Source of the DNA: Acidobacteriota bacterium
GTDB lineage: Bacteria > Acidobacteriota > Blastocatellia > Pyrinomonadales > Pyrinomonadaceae
NCBI GenBank assembly: GCA_025463135.1
Contig: JAOAPY010000032.1
Location: 169,456 to 233,455, forward strand
DNA length: 64,000 bases
Direction: 5' to 3'
Positions within the stretch are counted from its first letter, which is position 1. Every line of letters starts with the position of its first letter. Both the position numbers and the translations under genes were made by a program. Below, one piece after another: positions 57,252 to 64,000 of the stretch. The notes under the pieces were generated by a model. It ran no database searches, was not told the DNA's origin, and was given only the letters and a program-made list of their open reading frames with translations.

Positions 57252-58595
57252 ATGCTTGAGGCGCCACGAACGGAAGCGATGACTACGGCCGGCGGGTTCA
57301 AACTGCGCGGGCTGCGCTGGTGGATTGTGGGGCTGGTCTTTCTGGCGACCTTAATCAACTACGTGGATCGCCTGACGATCTCGGTGCTGCCGCCGGTAAT
57401 CACTAAGGACCTCGGTCTTTCGAATACAGAGTTTGGCGGCATCGTGGTCTGGTTCCTGTTTGCTTATACGATCAGTCAGGGAGTGTCGGGCAAGGTCTAT
57501 GACAAAGTCGGCACGCGGCTTGGCTTTACCTTCTCTATTATTATCTGGTCGGTAGCGGCGATGGCCCACGCTTTTGCGCGCGGCTTAACTTCGCTGAGCA
57601 TTTTTCGCTTCGTGCTTGGGTTTGGCGAAGCGGGTAATTGGCCCGGCGCCGCCAAGACAGTGGCTGAGTGGTTTCCCGTCAGACAGCGCGCTTTTGGCAT
57701 GGCGATTTTCAACAGTGGCGCGGCCATCGGCTCAGTATTGGCGCCGCCGCTGATTGTTTTCCTGCAGTTGAAATACGGTTGGCAGACAACGTTCCTGGTG
57801 ACCGGGACACTTGGTTTTCTTTGGCTGGTGCTGTGGCTTTTGTTTTATCAGACACCGGAACGCCACCCCTGGCTCACAAACGAGGAGTTCCGTCTTATTC
57901 GCGAAGGTCAGAGTAGTCCGGATGGCGGAAAAGAATTCGCGGCGCAAAATGAAAGTGAAGCCGAAGCGGCGCCGCGCTGGCGAGACTTGCTGCGCTATCG
58001 CCAGGTATGGGGCATTGTGATCGCGCGTTTTCTAACTGATCCCGTGTGGTGGCTGTACATAACCTGGCTGCCTCTTTATCTCGCAAATGCGCGCGGCTTC
58101 AGTCTCGCAAAGATTGGACTGTTCGCGTGGGTGCCTTATGTCGCGGCGGATGCAGGCAGTCTGGCCGGTGGCTGGTTGTCGGGTTTTCTGATCGGCCGTG
58201 GCTGGACGGTGGATCGAGCGCGCAAAGTTGTCATTCTGTGCGCGGCGCTATTGATGCCGGCGGGAATCATCGCGGCCTTTGTGTCCAGTCCGATGGCGGC
58301 GCTCGCGTTGATTGGAGTCGTGCTGTTCGGATTTCAAGTTTGGATCAACAACGTGCAGACGATGCCGAGCGATTTCTTTTCGGTCAAGGCGGTTGCATCA
58401 GTGGCAGGTTTGGGCGGTACCGGAGCGGGTATCGGTTCGATGATTTTCATCTTCACTACCGGTTGGGTAGTCGACCACTTTTCTTACACGCCGATCCTGG
58501 TGGCGGCTGGCCTGCTGGCGCCGCTGGGCACGTTGGTTCTGTTTACAGTCGCGGGCCCGATACGGCGAGTACCGTTCGAGGTCAGACAAACTTGA
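57252..58595 (+). CDS. MFS transporter, hexuronate (ExuT-like) type
   Basis: A 447-residue, 12-helix carrier: WWIVGLVFLATLINYVDRLT (NYxDR), GKVYDKVGTRLGF, GFGEAGNWPGAAKTVAEWFPVRQRAFGMAIFNSG, and the repeat in the second half GRGWTVDRARK. This is the ACS-family hexuronate transporter pattern. The remnant at 47898 is a truncated relative of this gene. Together with the carrier at 52229 the locus has two intact uronate-type transporters, perhaps for different products. A 268-bp gap with no recognised gene precedes it. Confidence 0.92.
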   Translation: MLEAPRTEAMTTAGGFKLRGLRWWIVGLVFLATLINYVDRLTISVLPPVITKDLGLSNTEFGGIVVWFLFAYTISQGVSGKVYDKVGTRLGFTFSIIIWSVAAMAHAFARGLTSLSIFRFVLGFGEAGNWPGAAKTVAEWFPVRQRAFGMAIFNSGAAIGSVLAPPLIVFLQLKYGWQTTFLVTGTLGFLWLVLWLLFYQTPERHPWLTNEEFRLIREGQSSPDGGKEFAAQNESEAEAAPRWRDLLRYRQVWGIVIARFLTDPVWWLYITWLPLYLANARGFSLAKIGLFAWVPYVAADAGSLAGGWLSGFLIGRGWTVDRARKVVILCAALLMPAGIIAAFVSSPMAALALIGVVLFGFQVWINNVQTMPSDFFSVKAVASVAGLGGTGAGIGSMIFIFTTGWVVDHFSYTPILVAAGLLAPLGTLVLFTVAGPIRRVPFEVRQT

Positions 58596-58675
58596 TGAGT
58601 TTGTCGCACGTTGCGGGTCGAAGCTGACACGATATAGATCGCTACTCGCGGCAACCTGAATATACTGGAGTCATC

Positions 58676-59443
58676 ATGCTTAATCATTTTGATTTGAGCG
58701 GCAAAGTGGCGCTCATAACTGGCGCGTCAAGCGGCATTGGGCGGGCCACTGCTGAACTCTTCGCACAGTGCGGAGCCAGCGTCGCTATTAACTATCACAA
58801 GAACGAGGCGGGTGCGGAAGAAGTGTGCGGCCGCATAACCCAGGCGGGTGGTCGGGCTATAGCCCTCGCTGCCGACGTAAAAAAAATAAGAAACATTCAA
58901 CAACTCGTCGCGCGCGTGGTCGCCGAACTTGGACCAATCGATATCCTGATCAACAATGCCGGTTCACTGGTTGAACGTTTGAAAATTCTCGAGCTCACTG
59001 AAGAACGTTGGGATGAGGTTCTTGACCTCAACCTGAAGAGCGCATTTCTCTGCTCGCAGGCAGTTGCGGCGTCCATGATGGAGCGGCAGACCGGAGCCAT
59101 CGTCAACGTTTCTTCGATTGCCGGCCGCAATGGCGGCGCGATTGGGTCGATCCATTATTCAACCGCCAAAGGCGGCTTGATCACGATGACCAAAGGCTTC
59201 GCCAAGGAGTTGGCGCCGTACGGTGTGCGCGTGAACGCAGTATCGCCGGGTGTTATCGACACGCCCTACCACGAACAATTCTCCACGCCCGAAGCGATGA
59301 AGGGTTATGTTTCCGGTATCCCGCTGGGCCGGGTGGGAACGCCGGACGAGGTGGCCCGCGTAATCACTTTTCTAGCTTCTGATGCGGCCGCGTATCTGAG
59401 CGGCGAAACCATCGAGATTAACGGCGGCATGCTGATGCTTTAA
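58676..59443 (+). CDS. SDR-family oxidoreductase, candidate uronate (DEH) reductase
   Basis: A 255-residue SDR with TGASSGIG (15-22), NNAG (93-96), S146/S147, Y161 and K165, ending YLSGETIEINGGMLML. It is FabG-like in sequence. In alginate and related pathways an SDR reduces the linear unsaturated-uronate product (DEH) to KDG; lying between KdgF/transporter and the lyase/kinase genes, this protein is a candidate for that step, parallel to the isomerase plus KduD route. Fatty-acid synthesis is unlikely given context. It precedes the heparinase-family gene by 13 bp. Confidence 0.88.
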   Translation: MLNHFDLSGKVALITGASSGIGRATAELFAQCGASVAINYHKNEAGAEEVCGRITQAGGRAIALAADVKKIRNIQQLVARVVAELGPIDILINNAGSLVERLKILELTEERWDEVLDLNLKSAFLCSQAVAASMMERQTGAIVNVSSIAGRNGGAIGSIHYSTAKGGLITMTKGFAKELAPYGVRVNAVSPGVIDTPYHEQFSTPEAMKGYVSGIPLGRVGTPDEVARVITFLASDAAAYLSGETIEINGGMLML

Positions 59444-59456
59444 TCCTCCGTCTTTA

Positions 59457-61475
59457 ATGATGACTCACACGAAATCACATTGGCTCTTGACATGTCTGGC
59501 GGGTGCTGTGCTGATGCTGTCCGTGTTGCCGGCATTCGCGCAGGACGCTCGCGAATTGGAAGGTGAGCGGTCCGCGAACCGGAAGCTCAAAGGCGAGCAT
59601 GCGCTGGTTGAGTTAATGCGCTCGCGGACGTCCAGGTTGCAGCCCGAACTCGTGGGTGTGCATCCGCGTGTTTACGTGACTGAACAGGAAATTAGCGAAC
59701 TTCGCCGGCGCGCCCGGACGACACAGAAAACTGACTGGCAAGCGGTCCTGGCGGACGTGCGGGCATTGCAGGGAGAGCCCCCGCCGCCGCCGGCCCAGCG
59801 GCGTCGCGATCAAAATGAAGTGGGCCTCGCAATTGCTGAAGCGGCTTTCGTCTATAAGATCGAAGGCGACAAGAAATATCTCGAGGCGGCAAAAAAATAT
59901 ATGGACGCCGCTTGCAGTTATCAGGTGTGGGGCTATGCCAACAATAAACCGGACGCTGACCTCGCCGCGGGCCACCTGCTTTATGGCATGGGTTGGGCTT
60001 ACGACCTGCTCTATCACGATCTCAGCGACACCGAACGCGCGCGCTACCGCTCAAAGCTCATTAGGCAGTCTCGTCTGATGTTTGATTTCTTCAAACCAAA
60101 ATCGGGGAAGACTTACGCCTACAGCCAGAATCATACTTTCATTCCGATAGCCGGGCTGGGGATTGCCGCCTATGCACTTTATGACGAGGCGCCGGACGCG
60201 CCGCAGTGGGCGGCGCTCGCACGCGCTATCTATGATCGCGTGCTCGCGACATATTCGACGGATGGTTATTATTATGAAGGGTTCGAGTACTGGATCTTTT
60301 CGACGCCCTGGCTGGTCCATTACCTCGATGCACTGGCGCATGCGGCCGGCGAAGATCTGTACGACCGCCCCGGCTTTCGCCTGATGCACAAATATGTCGC
60401 TCAGGCGATGCTGCCGGGCGGCGATAATGTTTTTGATTTTGGCGATGTCTACTCCGGTCCGGAGACGCGCGCAAAAAAAGGCGAGGATTACGAACGCACG
60501 CACCCGGCGGGTCATTACAGCAGCAACTACAACTTGCTCTATCGCCTGGCGGGGCGCTTTCAAAACGGCGAAGCCCAGGGTGTGGCTCGATGGCTGAAGA
60601 GCATGGGCCAGGTAAATGCCGAAGAGTTCTGGTCTCTGCTTTGGTATGACGGCGCGGTCAAAGAGGTGCCCATCGAGCGGCAGGAACGCTGGCACTATTT
60701 CCCCGATCATGAAGTCGTTTATTGGCGTTCGTCCTGGTCGAGTGAGGCGACTGCTTTCGCTTTTAAATGTGGACCACCCGAGGGCCATCATACCGGTGCA
60801 CTGCTGGCGAAATTCCCTGAGTGGCGCTTGTCAGCGGGGCACTCGCATCCGGATGCTAATAGTTTTATCGTCTATGCCAATGGCCATTACCTCACGGGCG
60901 ATTCAGGGTATGCCGGTGTGCCACTCACGCAGCACCACAATACGGTGCTTATCGGAGGGCGAGGGCAGGGACTTGAAGGCCAGGGACATGATCCCTGGGA
61001 CGGAGTGTCCTACGATCAACTAAACAAGATAGGCATCAGCGAGGTTAAGTTCGGCCCAACATTAGTGACGTTGCGCGCCAATGCCGCAGCTGCATACATG
61101 CCGGAGCTTGGTCTGAAAAGATTTGAGCGATCGTTCCGATATGCTGCCGGCGATGGATTCACCATCAGCGATCAGCTTGAGAGCGAAACGCCACAGATAT
61201 TTACTGCATTGCTTCATGCCGATCAGCGCATCGCGCCTTTGGGGCCCGGTAGCTTTGTCATAGATGCTGGTGGCGCTAAGATGTCGGTCAACATCGAGAT
61301 TCCAAAAAATGCTCGAACGATCATTGAGACAAATGAATTGATTACGCCTGGACCACCGGGCGCTGTCGATAAAGGTGAGCGAGTTGAACGCGGGCGGCGT
61401 ATTGCTGTGTCAAACCTATTGCCGGCGAGATCGGTACAATTTGTAATGCACCTGAAAGTAATCGGCCAACGCTGA
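59457..61475 (+). CDS. Secreted heparinase II/III-family polysaccharide lyase
   Basis: A 672-residue protein with a signal peptide (ending AFA-QDA). Residues about 60-370 form an (alpha/alpha) toroid of the DUF4962/lyase type with Y222-S-Q-N225-H226 and the Tyr-rich YYYEGFEYW (271-279); residues about 390-660 are the heparinase II/III-like beta-sandwich with SAGHSHPDANSF (459-470), whose His and Asp residues match the metal and catalytic region. Such lyases cleave uronate-containing glycans by beta-elimination, leaving unsaturated uronates that feed KdgF, KduI/KduD, kinase and aldolase. Whether the polymer is alginate, a glycosaminoglycan or another polyuronide cannot be told. Confidence 0.88.
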   Translation: MMTHTKSHWLLTCLAGAVLMLSVLPAFAQDARELEGERSANRKLKGEHALVELMRSRTSRLQPELVGVHPRVYVTEQEISELRRRARTTQKTDWQAVLADVRALQGEPPPPPAQRRRDQNEVGLAIAEAAFVYKIEGDKKYLEAAKKYMDAACSYQVWGYANNKPDADLAAGHLLYGMGWAYDLLYHDLSDTERARYRSKLIRQSRLMFDFFKPKSGKTYAYSQNHTFIPIAGLGIAAYALYDEAPDAPQWAALARAIYDRVLATYSTDGYYYEGFEYWIFSTPWLVHYLDALAHAAGEDLYDRPGFRLMHKYVAQAMLPGGDNVFDFGDVYSGPETRAKKGEDYERTHPAGHYSSNYNLLYRLAGRFQNGEAQGVARWLKSMGQVNAEEFWSLLWYDGAVKEVPIERQERWHYFPDHEVVYWRSSWSSEATAFAFKCGPPEGHHTGALLAKFPEWRLSAGHSHPDANSFIVYANGHYLTGDSGYAGVPLTQHHNTVLIGGRGQGLEGQGHDPWDGVSYDQLNKIGISEVKFGPTLVTLRANAAAAYMPELGLKRFERSFRYAAGDGFTISDQLESETPQIFTALLHADQRIAPLGPGSFVIDAGGAKMSVNIEIPKNARTIIETNELITPGPPGAVDKGERVERGRRIAVSNLLPARSVQFVMHLKVIGQR

Positions 61476-61685
61476 AGACTTGTCAGTACCACCTCCGTAA
61501 GCGGGTGGGTTACTCGGTCGAGACTCTGCAAAAGTCGTAATGTTAACTGTATTTTTTCCCTCTCCGCAGGCAGAGAGGGGTTAGGGGAGAGGTAGTAGGC
61601 ACGTATTAAACCCACCCCCAGCCCTTCCCCACGCATTGAGGACGACGGTCACAAGCAAATTAGGGCATTACCCAAAGTCTAACTT

Positions 61686-62795
61686 ATGGGATCGTCAGAC
61701 GGACTGAAAATAAGAACCAAAGAAGAGTGCCGCTGGGACCTCGTCAGCCTGGGCGAAGTTATGCTGCGCCTGGATCCCGGCGACGCGCGCATTCAGACGG
61801 CGCGCAGCTTTCAGCTGTGGGAAGGCGGCGGCGAGTACAACGTCGCGCGCGGCTTGAAACGTTGTTTTGGTCTCAACACCGCCATAGTGACGGCGCTGGC
61901 CGACAATCCGGTGGGCCGCCTGCTGCAGGATCTGATGTACCAGGGTGGTGTAGACCAATCATATGTGCGCTGGGAAAAATACGACGGCGTGGGCCGCGAG
62001 TCGCGCAACGGTTTGAATTTCACCGAGCGCGGTTTTGGCGTGCGGGCCGCCTTGGGCTGCTCCGATCGCGGCCACACTGCTATCTCTCAATTGCGATCCG
62101 GCGACATTGATTGGCAGCAGATCTTTGGCAGGGAAGGCGCGCGCTGGTTTCACACCGGCGGTATCTTTAGCGCCCTCTCGGAAACGACGCCCGCGGTTGC
62201 GCTTGAAGCTATTGAGACCGCGAAAAAGTACGGCACCATTGTTTCTTATGATCTGAACTATCGTGCTTCGCTGTGGCAGGGGATTGGAGGATCGGCAAAA
62301 GCGCAGCAAGTGAATCGCGAACTGGCGCCCTTTATCGATGTCATGATCGGCAACGAAGAAGACTTTACCGCGGCGCTCGGATTTGAGGTCGAGGGCCTCG
62401 ATGAAGATCTCGCAAAACTGGATGTGAAAAACTTTCAACGGATGATTGAACACGCGGTGCAGGAGTTTCCCAACTTCAAGGCTGTAGCCACGACGCTGCG
62501 CCATGCGAAAACTGCTACCGTCAATGATTGGGGTGCTGTGTGCTACTGCGAGGGTGAGCTTTATCAGGCGCCGCTGCGAGAGAATCTTGAAATTTATGAT
62601 CGTATCGGCGGGGGGGACTCGTTTGCTTCAGGACTAATTTATGGGTTTCTCACCGCCCGTGGATCGCAATGGGCGGTCGATTGCGGCGCGGCGCACGGTG
62701 CACTGGCGATGACTACGCCGGGTGACACCACCATGGCGACGTTGGCCGAAGTGGAAAGATTAATGAAAGGCGGCACCGCCCGCGTCGCGCGCTGA
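61686..62795 (+). CDS. kdgK: 2-keto-3-deoxygluconate kinase (PfkB family)
   Basis: A 369-residue sugar kinase. It has the PfkB signatures WEGGGEYNVARGLKRCFG near the N-terminus and IGGGDSFASGLIYG with catalytic D311 at the end, plus VMIGNEEDF and SYDLNYRASLW typical of KDG kinases. It phosphorylates KDG to KDPG, the substrate of the next gene. At the N-terminus a 16-residue extension precedes the first strand (WDLVSLGEVMLRLDP). The gap before it (61476-61685) contains a GAGAGG hairpin repeat but no gene. Confidence 0.92.
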   Translation: MGSSDGLKIRTKEECRWDLVSLGEVMLRLDPGDARIQTARSFQLWEGGGEYNVARGLKRCFGLNTAIVTALADNPVGRLLQDLMYQGGVDQSYVRWEKYDGVGRESRNGLNFTERGFGVRAALGCSDRGHTAISQLRSGDIDWQQIFGREGARWFHTGGIFSALSETTPAVALEAIETAKKYGTIVSYDLNYRASLWQGIGGSAKAQQVNRELAPFIDVMIGNEEDFTAALGFEVEGLDEDLAKLDVKNFQRMIEHAVQEFPNFKAVATTLRHAKTATVNDWGAVCYCEGELYQAPLRENLEIYDRIGGGDSFASGLIYGFLTARGSQWAVDCGAAHGALAMTTPGDTTMATLAEVERLMKGGTARVAR

Positions 62796-62796
62796 T

Positions 62797-62912
62797 GTCC
62801 GGCAAACTTCAGTTTGTCGATTGGTGTACTACAGGCGGCCAGTCTGTAGGCGCGTACGGTTCACAGGCTGGCAGCCCTGTACTACATCAACGACAAACTG
62901 AAGTTTGTCGGA
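62797..62912. repeat. Nested repeats: GACAAACT pair around a GGCTGGCAGCC pair
   Basis: GTCCGGCAAACTTCAGTTTG at 62797 and CGACAAACTGAAGTTTGTCG at 62891 face each other; between them are GTACTACAGGCGGCCAGTCT (62826) and CACAGGCTGGCAGCCCTGTA (62862), an inverted pair of the second family. The outer copy ends just before the aldolase start. Confidence 0.8.
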
Positions 62913-62919
62913 CACTACT

Positions 62920-63582
62920 ATGACCAAAGCTGAAGTCATGCAGCGTTTGCGCAACACTGGCATCATTCCGGTGGTGCGCGCCGAATCAGCCGCACAGGCG
63001 ATACGCGCGGTCGATGCCGTCAAAGCCGGCGGCGTGGATATCGTGGAAGTCACCATGACTGTGCCCGATGCCGTGCGGCTTATCGAACAGTTAGTGAATC
63101 GATATGGCGACGAAGCAGTGATTGGAGCCGGCACCGTGCTCGATCCTGAGACTGCGCGCGACTGCATTCGGGCCGGGGCACAATTCATCGTTAGTCCGGC
63201 GCTGAATGAAGCGACCATTGAATGCTGTCGCAGTCTGGATATCGCGGTCTTGCCCGGCGCCCTGACACCAACCGAAGTAGTGCGCGCGTGGAAGGCCGGC
63301 GCCGATGCGGTTAAGGTTTTTCCCGCCGGAGCTGTCGGCGGCGCTAGCTACCTCAAATCGCTGAAGGCGCCGTTGCCCCAGATTGAACTTGTGCCCACCG
63401 GCGGCGTGTCACTCAAGACGGCAGCGGATTTCATCAAAGCGGGTGCGATGGCGCTGGGTGTGGGCGCTGACCTGATCGACCTCGCGGCCCTGCGCGAAGG
63501 CCGCGATGAACTAGTCACCGAGCGCGCGCGACAATTTTTGGAGATTGTGCGCGAAGCACGCGCCGCGATAAAAAACTCCTAA
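62920..63582 (+). CDS. eda: KDPG/KHG aldolase (Entner-Doudoroff)
   Basis: ATG 62920 gives 220 residues; a TTG at 62905 lies in the adjacent repeat and is rejected. Class I aldolase signatures are intact: GIIPVVRAE, E43 in VEVTMT, GAGTVLDPE, and the Schiff-base Lys K132 in ADAVKVFPAG, followed by PTGGVSL. It splits KDPG into pyruvate and glyceraldehyde-3-phosphate, the last dedicated step of the uronate pathway. It directly follows KDG kinase, separated only by nested repeats. Confidence 0.95.
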   Translation: MTKAEVMQRLRNTGIIPVVRAESAAQAIRAVDAVKAGGVDIVEVTMTVPDAVRLIEQLVNRYGDEAVIGAGTVLDPETARDCIRAGAQFIVSPALNEATIECCRSLDIAVLPGALTPTEVVRAWKAGADAVKVFPAGAVGGASYLKSLKAPLPQIELVPTGGVSLKTAADFIKAGAMALGVGADLIDLAALREGRDELVTERARQFLEIVREARAAIKNS

Positions 63583-63859
63583 CGTAGGGGCGCACCGATG
63601 TGTGCGCCCTCATGGGCGATCGCGTTTCAAGTGGGGTTTGGACGCGACAGCCGCGCTGGGGTGCTCGCGTCGTCGCACTCCAAAGCAAGACGTTCATATT
63701 TAGCCGCAAATTTCCCGTGCTCCGCAGTTCCTCCCAACGTGTTTGTTGAACTTCAATAATTTCTCTGACGTATTGAAACCCTTTTCGCTGGGCGATTGCG
63801 CGTTGGCAAAGTGGTTGGGGGAAGACGATCAATGGCCGAAGTGACAGGGTGGCAAGTCG
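63583..63859. other. Intergenic region after the aldolase gene
   Basis: A GGGCGCACCGATGTGTGCGC hairpin (63587-63608) without a T-run follows the stop, possibly a REP-like element acting as a transcript end. I saw no gene in the remainder. Confidence 0.5.
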
Positions 63860-64000
63860 CTAATGAACTCGGTCTAGCAGGCTGCGGAAAAAGTAAGCAT
63901 TGTTAGTGATTTCGTCTTCATGAAAAGTTTTGCTTATCGATGATGTGCGATTTTCTTTCTGCGCTTGGTCCCTTGAGTGGCTCATTGGCCACTTTATTTC
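63860..64000 (-). CDS. Possible 3' end of a transposase, cut by the window edge
   Basis: On the minus strand 46 codons are open from the window edge to the stop at 63860-63862, ending NAYFFRSLLDRVH. The DNA TAGCAGGCTGCGGAAAAAGT (63875-63894), which encodes FFRSLL, resembles sequence often seen at the ends of IS1182/IS4-like transposases. Too short to be sure; it may be a remnant. Confidence 0.3.
   Translation of the reverse strand, partial: EIKWPMSHSRDQAQKENRTSSISKTFHEDEITNNAYFFRSLLDRVH

Overview
The window looks like a chromosomal carbohydrate-utilisation region from an Acidobacteriota bacterium, probably of the Blastocatellia/Pyrinomonadales type. This is inferred from gene style: two very large TonB-dependent receptors with an N-terminal carboxypeptidase-regulatory-like domain (Oar-like) and no SusD partner, several secreted TPR proteins, a secreted TonB-C-terminal-domain protein, a Gram-negative envelope, and about 55-57% GC by eye. 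There is no rRNA, tRNA or CRISPR array. The gaps between genes are unusually rich in small palindromic repeats of at least seven families, some nested inside each other.

Positions 1-29,600 form an alpha-glucan (starch/maltodextrin) locus. It holds TPR proteins, two paralogous cyclomaltodextrinase/neopullulanase-type GH13 enzymes, MalQ (GH77), an SDR, an SLC45-like MFS sugar transporter, a third GH13 amylase, a TonB-dependent receptor, a GH15 glucoamylase translationally coupled to a ROK glucokinase, and a GH31 alpha-glucosidase. Embedded on the minus strand (13.9-17.8 kb) is a PF10091/GH144-like glucanase with a BglX-type GH3, a pair that suggests beta-1,2-glucan use.

Positions 29,600-38,200 carry an amino-acid permease followed 12 bp later by an AhpD-like peroxidase-related gene. 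Its only in-frame TGA sits exactly where the second Cys of the CxxCxxxH active site belongs, and a 7-bp stem-loop with a GUU loop follows at bacterial-SECIS distance. I read it as a selenoprotein. Then come a secreted TonB-domain protein, an uncharacterised ATP-grasp/flavin-monooxygenase pair overlapping by 43 bp, a secreted MBL-fold hydrolase and a Gfo/Idh/MocA oxidoreductase.

Positions 38,200-63,600 form a second, uronate-centred locus: FAH-family hydrolase, GH3 with an EF-hand-like N-terminus, SGNH esterase, ROK repressor, a TonB-dependent receptor broken by one amber codon, a 62-codon remnant of a hexuronate MFS transporter fused in frame upstream of a DUF4861-GH88/105 protein, an IolB/KduI-like isomerase, a cupin, an MFS hexuronate transporter, KduD, an unrecognised secreted protein, KdgF, a second MFS transporter, another SDR, a heparinase II/III-family lyase, KDG kinase and KDPG aldolase. 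Together these can take an unsaturated uronate from polysaccharide cleavage to pyruvate plus glyceraldehyde-3-phosphate. The right edge has a possible transposase tail.
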